Counted from the first letter of the stretch, positions 53,963 through 63,841 are shown. The stretch: 64,000 nt of DNA from Mycolicibacterium sp. CBMA 234 (GCF_009729415.1 NZ_MPKW01000019.1:1-64000), one strand, 5' to 3'. The notes: generated by a model not told the origin, from the sequence alone. Numbers and translations are program-made.

Positions 53963-53982
53963 CCTCGTGACCAGATGCACAG

Positions 53983-54014
53983 CTGCCCCTTTTCTCTCGG
54001 AGAGGGGCAGTTTT
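53983..54014 (+). terminator. Rho-independent terminator after the DUF1942 gene
   Basis: CTGCCCCT (53983-53990) pairs with AGGGGCAG (54003-54010) around a 12-nt loop and is followed by TTTT. It separates the transcript from the acetyltransferase gene. Confidence 0.8.
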
Positions 54015-54048
54015 GTGTCCGGTCGCGCGCAGAGAAAGGGACAAGTCG

Positions 54049-54579
54049 ATGACGGTTCAGGTGCGGCAGGCGGTGGCCGCGGAAGTTGCCGACCTCGCCG
54101 ACGTCGCTGCCGCGACGTTCCCGTTGGCCTGCCCGCCGTCGGCGGCAGCGGAGAACATCGCCGAGTTCATCGCCCACAATCTGTCTGCGGATCGCTTCGC
54201 GGAATACCTGCACGACCCCGAGCGCGCCGTGTTCGTCGCCCAGGAGGACGGCCGAATCCTCGGTTACACCATGCTCATTCGCGGTGTGCCCGACGACCCC
54301 GACGTGCAACGCGCAGTGCCGGAGCGACCGGCTGTCGAACTGTCCAAGTGCTACGTGCTGCCCGACGTGCACGGCGGGCAGGTGGCGGCGACGCTGATGA
54401 CCGCGTCACTGGACCATGCCGGCGAACTCGGCGCCCGCTGCGTGTGGCTCGGCGTCAACCAGGAAAACCAACGCGCCCAACGGTTTTACCGCAAGCACGG
54501 GTTTGAGGTCAGCGGTACCAAGACCTTTCAGCTCGGCGCGCGAACCGAGAGCGACTACGTCCTGGTGCGCCCGCTTTAG
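54049..54579 (+). CDS. GNAT-family N-acetyltransferase (Rv2669-like)
   Basis: A 176-residue GNAT enzyme. Motif A is ELSKCYVLPDVHGGQVAATLM (HGGQVA replacing the canonical RxxGxG/A) and motif B is NQENQRAQRFYRKHGFE, the classical acetyl-CoA-binding C-terminal helix. ATG 54049 has GAAAGGG just upstream. Substrate unknown. Position between the DUF1942 gene and zapE matches Mtb Rv2669. Confidence 0.87.
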   Translation: MTVQVRQAVAAEVADLADVAAATFPLACPPSAAAENIAEFIAHNLSADRFAEYLHDPERAVFVAQEDGRILGYTMLIRGVPDDPDVQRAVPERPAVELSKCYVLPDVHGGQVAATLMTASLDHAGELGARCVWLGVNQENQRAQRFYRKHGFEVSGTKTFQLGARTESDYVLVRPL

Positions 54580-54587
54580 TCCGGAAC

Positions 54588-55631
54588 TCAGGCGTGGAGC
54601 TGGGTGCCCTCATGGGTCAGTGCGAGCAAGCGGGACGTGGCACGCAGGTACTTCTTGCGGAAGCCGCCGGCCAGCATCTCGTCACTGAAGACTGTGTTCA
54701 TCTTCTCCCCCGACGCGACCACCGGGATGCCGGCGTCGTAGAGCCGGTCGATCAGCGACACCAGCCGCAGCGCGACGGCCTGGTCGTAGACCACGTGCAC
54801 GCCTGTGATGAAAACTTCCTGCACGTCTTCGATCAGGGCGTGATAGCGCGACGGATGCATGGTCGCCAGGTGCGAGCACAGCGCGTCGAAGTCGTCGAGC
54901 GTGGCGCCCTCGACGCAGTCAGCCCAGGACCGCACCTCGTCATCCGACGGCGGTACCGGCGCGGACGGCAACGCGCGCTGCCGGTAGTCCGGGCCTTCGA
55001 CGCGGACAGTGGTGAAAATGCTTGACAGCGTATTGATTTCCCGCATGAAGTCCTGCGCGGCGAATCGGCCTTCGCCCAGTTGCTCGGGCAGGGTGTTGGA
55101 CGTCGCCGCAATCGACACCCCACGCTCGACCAGCGCCGAGAGCAACCGGGAGATCAGGGTGGTGTTGCCCGGGTCATCGAGCTCGAACTCGTCGATGCAG
55201 ACCACCGCGTAGTTGGACAGCAGCTCGATGCACTCGGTGAAACCGAACACCCCGGCCAATTGGGTCAGCTCGCCGAACGTCGCGAACGCGGCGGGAGCAG
55301 CGTCGTCCCCGGCCAGTGTGTAGTAGGTCGACGCCAGCAAGTGGGTCTTGCCGACACCGAAGCCGCCGTCTAGGTACATGCCGACGCCGGGCAGCGCCTC
55401 ACGCTTGCCGAACAGCTTCTTCTTGCCGGCCCGCTGCCGCGCCGCGTCCTCGCAGAATTTGCGGGCCGAAACCACGGCCGCGGTCTGCGACGGCTCATTC
55501 GGATCGGGCCGGTACGAGTCGAAGCTGACGTCGGCGAAGGTGGGTGGCGGAACCAGCTCCGCGACCAGTCGTTCCGGCGTGACGGTCGGATGACGATCGG
55601 TCAGGTGAGCGACTTCGCTGGCCCCAGGCAT
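54588..55631 (-). CDS. zapE: ZapE/AFG1-like cell-division ATPase
   Basis: A 347-residue AFG1-family P-loop ATPase with Walker A GGFGVGKTH (89-97), Walker B VVCIDEFELDD and the C-terminal FSDEMLAGGFRKKYLRA segment. In E. coli ZapE acts at the Z ring; in actinobacteria the role is inferred. It converges on the GNAT gene (8-bp gap) and is divergent from the RibD-like gene (25 bp). Matches Mtb Rv2670c. Confidence 0.92.
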   Translation of the reverse strand: MPGASEVAHLTDRHPTVTPERLVAELVPPPTFADVSFDSYRPDPNEPSQTAAVVSARKFCEDAARQRAGKKKLFGKREALPGVGMYLDGGFGVGKTHLLASTYYTLAGDDAAPAAFATFGELTQLAGVFGFTECIELLSNYAVVCIDEFELDDPGNTTLISRLLSALVERGVSIAATSNTLPEQLGEGRFAAQDFMREINTLSSIFTTVRVEGPDYRQRALPSAPVPPSDDEVRSWADCVEGATLDDFDALCSHLATMHPSRYHALIEDVQEVFITGVHVVYDQAVALRLVSLIDRLYDAGIPVVASGEKMNTVFSDEMLAGGFRKKYLRATSRLLALTHEGTQLHA

Positions 55632-55656
55632 TAAGGCACCATAGCGGCGTGCTGCA

Positions 55657-56457
55657 ATGATTCACGTGTCCGATCCCGACGCTGCGACGCAGCTCACAGA
55701 GCTCAGCGCGGTCGGCGCTGTCTTCCGGACCGACTCCGCGACAGACGACGCCGCACTGCTGACTCCGCTCTACGCGTACCCCGACCGGCTGGACCGCCCC
55801 TGGGTGCGGGCCAACATGATCACCAGCCTCGACGGCGGCGCGACCGACGACGGCAGTTCCGGTGGCCTGGCCGGTCCCGGTGACCGGGCACTGTTCGGGC
55901 TCATGCGCCAGCAAGCCGACGTCATCCTCGTCGGCGCGGCGACCGTCCGTATCGAGAACTACTCCGGAGCCCAGATGTCCGCGACGCAGCGGCAGGCCCG
56001 CCAGCAGCGTGGTCAGGCCGAGGTACCCCCGATCGCGGTGATCACGCACAGCGCCGACATTCCGCACGACGCCAAACTGTTCACCCGCACCGAGGTGCCG
56101 CCGCTGATCCTCACCAGCCGCGACAGCATCGACGACACCTGCCGCCGGTTCGCCGGGCTGGCCGAGGTCATCGACGCCTCCGGCGCGGCCCCCGACCGGG
56201 TCGACCCGCATGCGGTGCTGCGCATCTTCGCCGAGCGCGGACTGCTGCGGGTGCTGACCGAGGGCGGCCCGTCGCTGCTGAACATGTTGATTGAGGACGA
56301 CCTGATCGACGAGATGTGTGTGACCATCGCGCCGATCCTGGTCGGCGGACAGGCCCGCCGGATTGCCTCCGGCCCTGGCGAGGCGCACACGCGACTGCGC
56401 CGCAGCCACGTCCTCACCGATGCCGCGGGCTACCTGTACACGCGCTACGTCCGCTGA
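55657..56457 (+). CDS. ribD: RibD-family pyrimidine reductase (Rv2671-like)
   Basis: A 266-residue NADPH-dependent reductase domain without the N-terminal deaminase of bifunctional RibD. Motifs include VRANMITSLDGGA, ADVILVGAATVRIENY and TEGGPSLLNMLI. In Mtb, Rv2671 is reported to be able to act as a dihydrofolate reductase analogue and to confer p-aminosalicylate resistance when over-expressed. Riboflavin-pathway reduction is the alternative role. It begins 25 bp from zapE, in the opposite direction. Confidence 0.92.
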   Translation: MIHVSDPDAATQLTELSAVGAVFRTDSATDDAALLTPLYAYPDRLDRPWVRANMITSLDGGATDDGSSGGLAGPGDRALFGLMRQQADVILVGAATVRIENYSGAQMSATQRQARQQRGQAEVPPIAVITHSADIPHDAKLFTRTEVPPLILTSRDSIDDTCRRFAGLAEVIDASGAAPDRVDPHAVLRIFAERGLLRVLTEGGPSLLNMLIEDDLIDEMCVTIAPILVGGQARRIASGPGEAHTRLRRSHVLTDAAGYLYTRYVR

Positions 56458-56493
56458 CGGGTCCAGGGCACCGGCATCGCTACTGTGGTGGCC

Positions 56494-58050
56494 ATGCGTC
56501 GCCACCTGCTCCCGGTCCTGAGTCTGTCGACCGTGGTGCTCGTCGCGGGCTGCGCTCCCCTGCTGGCCGCCAATCCCCGGTACGCCACCGACTCCGGTGC
56601 CCGCCCGCAGGGTGTCGTCACGACGACGAAGGCCCCCGAGGGACCCGCGCCCATCGCGGCCCCCAAGAAAGACCTGTCCTGGCATGAGTGCACCTCGCGG
56701 GTGTTCGGCGATGCGGCGGTGCCCGCCGTGCCGGGCGTCACGCTGGACTGCTCCGATTACGACGCCGATCTCGATTCTCTGGGCGGCAGCGCCGGCACCG
56801 TGAGCATCGGTGTGGTGCGCGCCCGGCTGGCCGGCACGCCTGCCGACGCCGGACCCATCGTCATGACCACCGGTTCGGACATCGCGACGTCGCGACAGTT
56901 GCCGGTGTGGCTACAGCGCGGCGGCGTCGACCTGCTGCGCGCGCACCCGGTCGTGGCTGTCGACCGCCGTGGGATGGGGATGTCGAGTCCTCTGAGCTGT
57001 GTGTCCGCCAATGATCATCAGGATCTGCTGGACCAAGCGCAGTTCATGGCGGGTGACGACCAGGTGGCGAACCTGGCGACTGTCGCCACGTCGGCCACCA
57101 CGAACTGCACCGACACCATCGCGCCGGGTGAGTCGGCCTACGACAACGCGCATTCGGCGGAAGACCTGGAACGCCTGCGCAGCACCTGGGACGTGCCGGC
57201 GCTGGCAGTGCTCGGCATCGGCAACGGCGCCCAGGTGGCCCTGGCGTATGCCTCGTCCCACCCCACCAAGGTCGCTCGCCTGGTGCTGGACTCCCCCTTG
57301 CCGCTCGGCGTTTCGGCCGAAGCCGCGGCAGAACAGCGCGTCAAAGGTCAACAGGCCGCGCTCGACACGTTCGCCGCGCAGTGCGTCGCCAACAATTGCC
57401 CGCTGGGGCCTGACCCGAAGGGCGCGATCAACGGCATGCTGGCCGACGCGCGCGCCGGCCGCGGTGCCGGTGGCGCCTCCACCGCCGGTCTGATCGAGAC
57501 GATCACCACGGGGCTGGGTTACCCGCGCGGCGACGGACTGGCCAACACCATGGCCCTGGCCGGCGCCCTGGCCACCGCGCGCAGCGGCGACCCAACCGCC
57601 CTCAACGCGCTTGGTGCCATCGCTGAGCAGACCCGCCAGACCGACGGGCAGTTCGTCAACCGCTGCGACGACTCCACCAACCGGCCGACGCCCGACCGGG
57701 TCCGGGAGCTCGTCGTCGCGTGGCCGAAAAAGTACCCCCAGTTCGGTGCCGTCGGGGCGCTCAGCCTGGCGCAGTGTCTGAGCTGGCCCAGCAGTCCCGC
57801 ACCGCAGGCCCCCAAGGAGCTGAAGGTGCCAATCATGTTGCTGGGCACCTTCAACGACCCGATCATCGGCGGGGACGGTGTCGCCGCGGTGGCCGCGATG
57901 GCGATCAATGCGGGCACCAACAGCCGCCGGGTCATGTGGCAGGGCATCGGACACGGCACCGTCATCTACACGCCGTGCGCGTTGCCTCCGGTGCAGGCCT
58001 ACCTGAACACCGGCAAGCTGCCGGACACCGACACGTACTGCCCGGCGTGA
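56494..58050 (+). CDS. Secreted alpha/beta-hydrolase-like lipoprotein with altered nucleophile (Rv2672-like)
   Basis: A 518-residue exported lipoprotein (lipobox VAGC, about Cys19) of the tripeptidyl-aminopeptidase-like alpha/beta-hydrolase group: AVDRRGMGMSSPLSC is conserved, and the C-terminal acid and His are present (Asp455 in FNDP, His487 in GIGHGT). At the nucleophile elbow the sequence is GIGNGAQ, with Gly243 where the Ser of GxSxG is expected. It may therefore be catalytically inactive or use another residue. ATG 56494 is preferred to GTG 56485. It lies between ribD and aftC, as in Mtb. Confidence 0.85.
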   Translation: MRRHLLPVLSLSTVVLVAGCAPLLAANPRYATDSGARPQGVVTTTKAPEGPAPIAAPKKDLSWHECTSRVFGDAAVPAVPGVTLDCSDYDADLDSLGGSAGTVSIGVVRARLAGTPADAGPIVMTTGSDIATSRQLPVWLQRGGVDLLRAHPVVAVDRRGMGMSSPLSCVSANDHQDLLDQAQFMAGDDQVANLATVATSATTNCTDTIAPGESAYDNAHSAEDLERLRSTWDVPALAVLGIGNGAQVALAYASSHPTKVARLVLDSPLPLGVSAEAAAEQRVKGQQAALDTFAAQCVANNCPLGPDPKGAINGMLADARAGRGAGGASTAGLIETITTGLGYPRGDGLANTMALAGALATARSGDPTALNALGAIAEQTRQTDGQFVNRCDDSTNRPTPDRVRELVVAWPKKYPQFGAVGALSLAQCLSWPSSPAPQAPKELKVPIMLLGTFNDPIIGGDGVAAVAAMAINAGTNSRRVMWQGIGHGTVIYTPCALPPVQAYLNTGKLPDTDTYCPA

Positions 58051-58146
58051 GTCTGATTTGGCGCACTTCTCAGCGCGGCTCGTACCTCGCCGCTTGATCG
58101 GCGCGCGCCCTTGGCGGGACTGTCCGACACCCCGTTATAGGGTTCG

Positions 58147-59445
58147 GTGGTGACGCGCCCTCTATCGCTCCTGAGCGTCTTCGGTCCCCGCACGGCCCCG
58201 CCCAGCGCCGCGAATGTGGTGCGCAACGCGCTGTGGCCGCTCGCGATCGTGTCGATCATCCACCGCAGCTATGTGCTGACCACCAACGGCTACATCACCG
58301 ATGACTTCGGTCCGGTGTACCGCGCGGTGTCGAATTTCCGTCGGCATTGGGCCATCTACAACGAGCACTTCAACTACGTCGACCCGCACTACCTGTACCC
58401 GCCCGGCGGCACCCTGTTGCTGTCGCCGTTCGGCTATCTGCCGGAGTTCGCGTCGCGGTTCTGGTTCGTCGCGTTCAACACGGTGGCGATCATCATCGCC
58501 GCCTGCCTTCTGGTACGGCTGTTCAAGTTTTCCCTGACCTCGGTGGCACTGCCCGCGCTGCTGCTGGCCATGTTCTGCACCGAATCGGTCACCAACACCC
58601 TGGTGTTCACCAATATCAACGGCTGCATCCTGTTGGCCGAGGTGCTGTTCTTCACCTGGTTGCTGGACGGCAAGAAGAACCATGAGTGGCTGGCCGGCGC
58701 CGCCATCGGCATGACCCTGGTGCTCAAGCCGCTGCTGGGCGTCCTGCTGTTGCTGCCGTTGCTGAACCGGCAGTGGCGCGCGCTGGTGGCGGCCTTCGCC
58801 GTACCGGTCGTCTTCAACGCGGTGGCGTGGCCGCTGTCGGCCGACCCGATGGGCTTCGTGCGCAACACCGTGCCGTACATCTTCCAGACCCGCGACTACT
58901 TCAACAGCTCGGTGCTGGGCAACGGCCTCTACTACGGCCTGCCCATGTGGCTGATCATGGCGCTGCGCGTGGCGTTCGTGCTGCTGGCCGCGGCCAGCCT
59001 GTGGCTGCTGTACCGCTACTACCGCGAACGCGACCAGCTCTTCTGGATGCTGACCTCGTCAGGCGTGCTGCTGATCACCTCGTGGCTGGTGCTGTCGCTG
59101 GCCCAGGGCTACTACTCGATGATGCTGTTCCCGTTCCTGATGACAGTGGTGCTGCCGCGGTCGCTGATCCGGAACTGGCCGGCCTGGCTCGGCGTGTACG
59201 GCTTCCTCACCATGGACCGCTACCTGATGTGGCGCTGGCCAACCACCGGCCGGTTCATGGAATACATGAAGATCACCTACGGCTGGTCACTGATCCTGAT
59301 CGTGGTGTTCTGTGTGCTGCTGTTCCGCTACCTGGACGCCAAGAAGGACGGCCGCCTCGACCAGGGCATCGACCCGCTGTGGTTGTCAAAGGACGAATCG
59401 AAGTCCCAGTCTCCGGCAGCCTCCGCAGGTAGCGTGAGCGCATGA
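58147..59445 (+). CDS. aftC: Alpha-(1->3)-arabinofuranosyltransferase AftC
   Basis: A 432-residue GT-C glycosyltransferase with about 10 membrane helices. It uses decaprenylphosphoryl-arabinose to introduce alpha-1,3 branches into arabinogalactan and lipoarabinomannan. The first extracytoplasmic loop has NGYITDDFGPVYRAV, with the acidic pair expected for GT-C catalysis, followed by YVDPHYLYPPGG. The two tandem GTGs at 58147 and 58150 make the start uncertain by one codon. It is coupled to msrB by ATGA. Matches Mtb Rv2673. Confidence 0.93.
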   Translation: MVTRPLSLLSVFGPRTAPPSAANVVRNALWPLAIVSIIHRSYVLTTNGYITDDFGPVYRAVSNFRRHWAIYNEHFNYVDPHYLYPPGGTLLLSPFGYLPEFASRFWFVAFNTVAIIIAACLLVRLFKFSLTSVALPALLLAMFCTESVTNTLVFTNINGCILLAEVLFFTWLLDGKKNHEWLAGAAIGMTLVLKPLLGVLLLLPLLNRQWRALVAAFAVPVVFNAVAWPLSADPMGFVRNTVPYIFQTRDYFNSSVLGNGLYYGLPMWLIMALRVAFVLLAAASLWLLYRYYRERDQLFWMLTSSGVLLITSWLVLSLAQGYYSMMLFPFLMTVVLPRSLIRNWPAWLGVYGFLTMDRYLMWRWPTTGRFMEYMKITYGWSLILIVVFCVLLFRYLDAKKDGRLDQGIDPLWLSKDESKSQSPAASAGSVSA

Positions 59446-59858
59446 GCATTCCGCCCCCCAAGGTTGAACTCTCCGATTCTCAGTGGCGGGAGAAACTGAC
59501 CGCCGACGAGTTCCATGTGCTGCGTGAGGCCGGGACGGAACGCCCGTTCGTCGGCGAATACACCGACACCAAGACCGAAGGCAGCTACCAGTGCCGGGCC
59601 TGCGGGACCGAGCTGTTCCGCAGCACCGAGAAGTTCGAATCCCATTGCGGCTGGCCGTCTTTCTTCGACCCGGCCGACTCGGACGCGGTGATCCTGAGAT
59701 CCGACAACACCCTCGGGATGCGGCGCGTGGAGGTGCTGTGCGCCAACTGCCACAGCCACCTCGGCCACGTCTTCGAGGGTGAGGGCTACCCCACCCCAAC
59801 CGACCAGCGCTACTGCATCAACTCGATTTCGCTGCGGCTGGTCCCGGCCGAGAGCTGA
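59442..59858 (+). CDS. msrB: Peptide-methionine (R)-S-oxide reductase
   Basis: A 138-residue MsrB that repairs methionine-R-sulfoxide. Zinc ligands are the CxxC pairs C51/C54 and C100/C103; the catalytic Cys125 lies in RYCINS, with GWPSF upstream. Its ATG overlaps the aftC stop. Corresponds to Mtb Rv2674. Confidence 0.96.
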   Translation: MSIPPPKVELSDSQWREKLTADEFHVLREAGTERPFVGEYTDTKTEGSYQCRACGTELFRSTEKFESHCGWPSFFDPADSDAVILRSDNTLGMRRVEVLCANCHSHLGHVFEGEGYPTPTDQRYCINSISLRLVPAES

Positions 59859-59873
59859 GAGACCCCGTCCGCC

Positions 59874-60956
59874 ATGGTGGTTTCGCAGCCCACCGAAGCG
59901 CAATTGCGCAGGTGGCGACAGCATCTGGCCAACGAACGCGCTGAGGCCGCCGTCTACCGGGACCTGGCGCAACGTCGCGAAGGTGCCGAACGCGACATTC
60001 TGCTGGAACTGGCCACCGCGGAAGGTCGGCACGAGAAGCACTGGTTGGCGCTGCTCGGCGACCAGGTCGGCAAACCACACCGTGCCGACATGCGGACCCG
60101 CGGCCTCGGGTTTCTGGCTCGTCATCTCGGATCGGTGTTCACGCTGGCCCTGGCGCAACGCGCCGAGGCGCGCTCGGAGTACGACACCGACGTCGATGCC
60201 ACGCCCACGATGGCCGCCGACGAACGCATCCACGGCGAAGTCGTCCGCGCCCTCGCCAGCCGGGGCCGCGACCAGCTGTCGGGCAGTTTCCGGGCCGCCG
60301 TGTTCGGCGCCAACGACGGGCTGGTCAGCAATCTGGCGCTGGTGCTGGGCATCGGCGCGACGGGAGTGTCCAGCCAGACGATCCTGGCGACGGGCCTGGC
60401 CGGGTTGATCGCGGGAGCGCTGTCGATGGGCGCCGGCGAGTACGTCTCGGTCAACTCGCAGCTCGAACTGTTGGAGGCCTCAACGCCGAGCCCCACGGCC
60501 GGTACCGCGGTGCAAGAGCTGGACGTCAACGCCAACGAACTGGAGCTGGTGTACCGGGCACGCGGAATGAGCCAGGAGGAGGCCGCCGACCGCGCCGCCG
60601 ACGTGTTCGAGAGCCTGCGGTCCGGCGCGCTGGCCGACTCACCTCTCGGCGAGGTCTCCACCGAGAAGCACGAAGCTGTGGGCACCGGGTTGCAGGCCGC
60701 GGTGTCGAGCTTCCTGTTCTTCGCTTCCGGCGCGCTGGTTCCGGTGCTGCCCTACCTGTTCGGGCTCACCGGCATCACTGCAGTGGTGGTGTCGGCGGTG
60801 CTGGTCGGGATCGCACTGTTGTCGACAGGCATGGTCGTCGGCCTGCTCTCCGGCGGGCCGCCGCTACGCCGTGCGAGCCGCCAGCTCCTGATCGGCTACG
60901 GCGCGGCCGCGGTCACCTATCTACTGGGACTTCTGTTCGGCACCGCGGCGAGTTAG
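59874..60956 (+). CDS. Ferritin-like plus VIT1/CCC1 membrane protein (MbfA-like)
   Basis: A 360-residue fusion: an N-terminal helical ferritin/rubrerythrin-like region (residues about 8-125) with carboxylate/His patterns ERAEAAVYRDLAQ and EGRHEKHW, then a VIT1/CCC1 transporter (from about 140) with FRAAVFGANDGLVSNLALVLG, GALSMGAGEYVSV and four further helices. MbfA-type proteins export iron or manganese using the ferritin-like part to sense/oxidise metal. It starts 15 bp after msrB, so it may be co-transcribed with that oxidative repair gene. Confidence 0.87.
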   Translation: MVVSQPTEAQLRRWRQHLANERAEAAVYRDLAQRREGAERDILLELATAEGRHEKHWLALLGDQVGKPHRADMRTRGLGFLARHLGSVFTLALAQRAEARSEYDTDVDATPTMAADERIHGEVVRALASRGRDQLSGSFRAAVFGANDGLVSNLALVLGIGATGVSSQTILATGLAGLIAGALSMGAGEYVSVNSQLELLEASTPSPTAGTAVQELDVNANELELVYRARGMSQEEAADRAADVFESLRSGALADSPLGEVSTEKHEAVGTGLQAAVSSFLFFASGALVPVLPYLFGLTGITAVVVSAVLVGIALLSTGMVVGLLSGGPPLRRASRQLLIGYGAAAVTYLLGLLFGTAAS

Positions 60957-60973
60957 CCCGGCCCTGCCCGCGA

Positions 60974-61720
60974 TCAGCCCACCCGGCTGGCGTGCACCTC
61001 CCAGAACGGCATGTGCACCCGGCCGTCGATCAGCCACGGCTCGATGACTCGCAGCCGCTCCATCAGCGGTTCAATCCCCTCCGCCATCTCGGGGTTGCGT
61101 GCCGCCATCATCTCGAAGGTTTCAACGCTGACATTGCCCTGGTAGGTGGTGGGGCCGAGGTAGGTGATGTCCCAGCCGGCATCGGGCAGTACCGCACGGA
61201 AATCATCAGCGGTGAGATACCGCGGCATCCGGAAACCGTTGACGTTGTGATCGCCGAACTCGAACATGAACAAGCGGGCGCCGGGTTTGGTGGCGCGGTG
61301 CAGCGCGCGGGCGTAGGACTTCTGTAGTTCCTGGTCGCCGGTGAATACATGGAAGAAGGCACAGTCGACCACGGTGTCGAAGCGGCCCTCCAGGCCGTCG
61401 AGTTTGGTGGCGTCGGCGACCTGGAAATCCACCGAAACCCCGGCCTTCGCAGCGTTTTCCCGGGCCCGCTCGATGGCGGCGGGCGACGCGTCAATACCTG
61501 TGGCCGACAAGCCTTTTGACGCGTAGTGGATGGCGTGGTGGCCGGGGCCGGTACCCGGATCGAGCACGTCACCCGTGATGGCGCCGAGCGCGACGAGCTG
61601 CTGGACCACAGGTTGCGGGCCCCCGATGTCCCACGGGGTCGCGACCGGCAGCCCGTGCGACGTCCGCTCGTCGCGGTACATCTCTTCGAAATCAGGCGTG
61701 TTGTCTTCTGGAGCAGTCAT
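60974..61720 (-). CDS. Class I SAM-dependent methyltransferase (Rv2675c-like)
   Basis: A 248-residue methyltransferase with the SAM motif VLDPGTGPGHHAIHYA (DxGxGxG), an acidic loop TGIDASPAAIERA and FDTVVDCAFFHVF. The acceptor is unknown; the compact size and the C-terminal EVHASRVG match thiopurine- or tellurite-type small-molecule enzymes. It converges on the VIT gene. Confidence 0.88.
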   Translation of the reverse strand: MTAPEDNTPDFEEMYRDERTSHGLPVATPWDIGGPQPVVQQLVALGAITGDVLDPGTGPGHHAIHYASKGLSATGIDASPAAIERARENAAKAGVSVDFQVADATKLDGLEGRFDTVVDCAFFHVFTGDQELQKSYARALHRATKPGARLFMFEFGDHNVNGFRMPRYLTADDFRAVLPDAGWDITYLGPTTYQGNVSVETFEMMAARNPEMAEGIEPLMERLRVIEPWLIDGRVHMPFWEVHASRVG

Positions 61721-61765
61721 ATCCGCGAGGGTAGGCCCGCTCCTGAAACACCCAGGTCAACCGCG

Positions 61766-62467
61766 CTACGGCAGGTTGGTGACCAACTGCTCGATGCCGA
61801 GCCGCGGGCCGGTGAAGAACGGCGTCTCCTCGCGGACGTGGCGGCGGGCGTCGGTGTAGCGCAGCTTCCACATCAGTTCGACGATGCGGGCCAGATCCGG
61901 ACCTTCGAAGGCGAGGATCCACTCGTAGTCACCCAGCGCGAAGGCCGGGACGGTGTTGGCGCGCACGTCGGGGTACTCGCGACCGGCCATGCCGTGCTCG
62001 ACGAGCATCCGGCGGCGGTCTTCGTCGGGCAGCAGGTACCAGTCCAGCGAGCGCACGAACGGGTAGACGCAGACGTAGTCGCCCGGGTCCTCCCCGGCGA
62101 CGAACGCCGGCAGGTGGCTCTTGTTGAACTCGGCCGGGCGATGTAGCGCGACGACGCTCCATACCGGTTCGGTGGCCGCGCCGAGCGCGGTGCGGCGGAA
62201 GCCCGTGTAGGTGGCCTGCAGGTCCTCGACACGCTCGGCGTGCGTCCACATCATGAAGTCGGCGTCGGCCCGGAAGCCGGCGACGTCATACAGGCCGCGG
62301 ACGACCACGCCGGCATCTTCACGCTTTTTGAGGAAGGCCGCGGTGTCGGCGGCGATATTGGCTCGCGTCGCCTCGTCCGCGGGCAGCCCTTCGGGCTGGA
62401 CGGCGAAGACCGAGATCATCATGTACCGGGTCATCGAGTTGAGGGCGTCGTAGTCGAGCTTGGCCAT
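61766..62467 (-). CDS. hemQ: Coproheme decarboxylase ChdC (HemQ)
   Basis: A 233-residue chlorite-dismutase-family enzyme that oxidatively decarboxylates coproheme III to haem b, the last step of the coproporphyrin-dependent pathway. The catalytic tyrosine lies in [16 protein letters not shown] (Tyr135), and the proximal His158 is in [14 protein letters not shown] 62467 is chosen; the frame extends upstream without similarity. It is 14 bp downstream of hemY. Matches Rv2676c. Confidence 0.94.
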   Translation of the reverse strand: MAKLDYDALNSMTRYMMISVFAVQPEGLPADEATRANIAADTAAFLKKREDAGVVVRGLYDVAGFRADADFMMWTHAERVEDLQATYTGFRRTALGAATEPVWSVVALHRPAEFNKSHLPAFVAGEDPGDYVCVYPFVRSLDWYLLPDEDRRRMLVEHGMAGREYPDVRANTVPAFALGDYEWILAFEGPDLARIVELMWKLRYTDARRHVREETPFFTGPRLGIEQLVTNLP

Positions 62468-62481
62468 ACCTCTATGGTGCC

Positions 62482-63834
62482 CTATCGGTTGCCGCCAGCA
62501 CGCACCACGTCCTCGGCCGCCCGGGTTCCCGACGCCACGCACGCCGGCACCCCGATGCCGTCCAGATAACCGCCTGCCACCGCCAGCCCCGACGGCAGGC
62601 CGGCCCGCAATTCCTCGACCAGTTCGAGGTGACCGGGGCCGTACTGCGGCATGGCGTCGATCCAGCGCTGCACCCGATAATCGACCGGCTCGGCGGTAAT
62701 CCCGAACAGCGTCCGCAGGTCCTCCAACGACCAGGCCAACAGCCGGTCGTCGCCGACGTTGCGGGCCAGATCGTCACCGAACCGGCCAAAGGACAGCCGC
62801 ACGAATTCCACGTTGCCGCCGCGCCCCCACTTGCGCGAAGTCAGGGTGATCGCCTTGGCGTGCAAGGCTTCTCCCGCGGCCATCAGGACACCGGACTGCT
62901 GCGGTAGCGGCGTCCCGCCGGGCAGCGCGAGGGCCACCAGCGCGGCCGAGGCGACCGGGATCAACCGGGCCATGGCGGCACTGCCCGGAGCGATGTCGGC
63001 GATCAGCTTCGCGACTGCCGGCGCCGGGAGCGCTAGCACCACCCCGTCGGCCGACCAGTGCTTGCCCTCGTCGTCCCGCAGCTGCCAGGCCTGGCCCACC
63101 GGAGCAAGGCCTTCGATGCCGACCCGCGCCCATTGCGCGCCGGTCCGGCGGACAAGTTCGTCGACCAGGACGGTGTAGCCGCCGTCGACGGCGCCGAACA
63201 CGGACGCGCTCGTCGGTGGGGCTGCCGCCAGCACCGAGCCGACGGCAGCGGTCAGGCTCGGGGCGCCGCGATCCAGCGCGGCGGCCAGCGCCGGTACCGC
63301 TGAGCGGATGCCGATGGTCTTGGCCGAGCCGGCGTACACGCCGGCCAGCAGCGGGTCGACCGACCGCGCGACAACCTGGGTGCCGAACCGCTCGCCGACC
63401 AGGTGCGCGACGGTCGGGTCGGCGTCGAGCTGCCAATGCAGCGGCCGAGTCGGTTCGGTGGCGATCTGGGCCAGCGTGGCGTCGTCGACCAGGCCGCGCA
63501 GGTTGGCGGCCGGCCCCGGAATGCCTTGGAGCGTGCCCTCGGGCATCGGGTGCAGCCGACCGCCGCTGCAGATCAGCGGGCGGACGCCGGTGGTACCGAT
63601 CTGCCGTAGCCCCAGTTCTTTGAGCAGCGACGTGACCTCGGGTCGACGGGCCACGAACGCTTCGGCGCCGACGTCCAGGGACTGTCCGGCAATGCGCTCG
63701 GTGCGCAGCGCGCCACCCAGCCGGTCCGCGGGGTCGAAGACCGTGATGTGTGCCGTCGGATCAGCCTGGCGCAGCCGGTACGCCGCAACCAGGCCCGAGA
63801 TACCGCCGCCGACAACGCAATACGTCGTGCTCAT
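62482..63834 (-). CDS. hemY: Coproporphyrinogen III oxidase CgoX (annotated HemY/protoporphyrinogen oxidase)
   Basis: A 450-residue FAD-dependent oxidase starting [15 protein letters not shown] (GxGxxG) and ending [20 protein letters not shown], the FAD-binding C-terminal signature. In actinobacteria this enzyme converts coproporphyrinogen III to coproporphyrin III. ATG 63834 is 7 bp after the hemE stop. Gene order hemE-hemY-hemQ supports co-transcription and the coproporphyrin route. Confidence 0.94.
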   Translation of the reverse strand: MSTTYCVVGGGISGLVAAYRLRQADPTAHITVFDPADRLGGALRTERIAGQSLDVGAEAFVARRPEVTSLLKELGLRQIGTTGVRPLICSGGRLHPMPEGTLQGIPGPAANLRGLVDDATLAQIATEPTRPLHWQLDADPTVAHLVGERFGTQVVARSVDPLLAGVYAGSAKTIGIRSAVPALAAALDRGAPSLTAAVGSVLAAAPPTSASVFGAVDGGYTVLVDELVRRTGAQWARVGIEGLAPVGQAWQLRDDEGKHWSADGVVLALPAPAVAKLIADIAPGSAAMARLIPVASAALVALALPGGTPLPQQSGVLMAAGEALHAKAITLTSRKWGRGGNVEFVRLSFGRFGDDLARNVGDDRLLAWSLEDLRTLFGITAEPVDYRVQRWIDAMPQYGPGHLELVEELRAGLPSGLAVAGGYLDGIGVPACVASGTRAAEDVVRAGGNR

Positions 63835-63841
63835 GCGGCAC

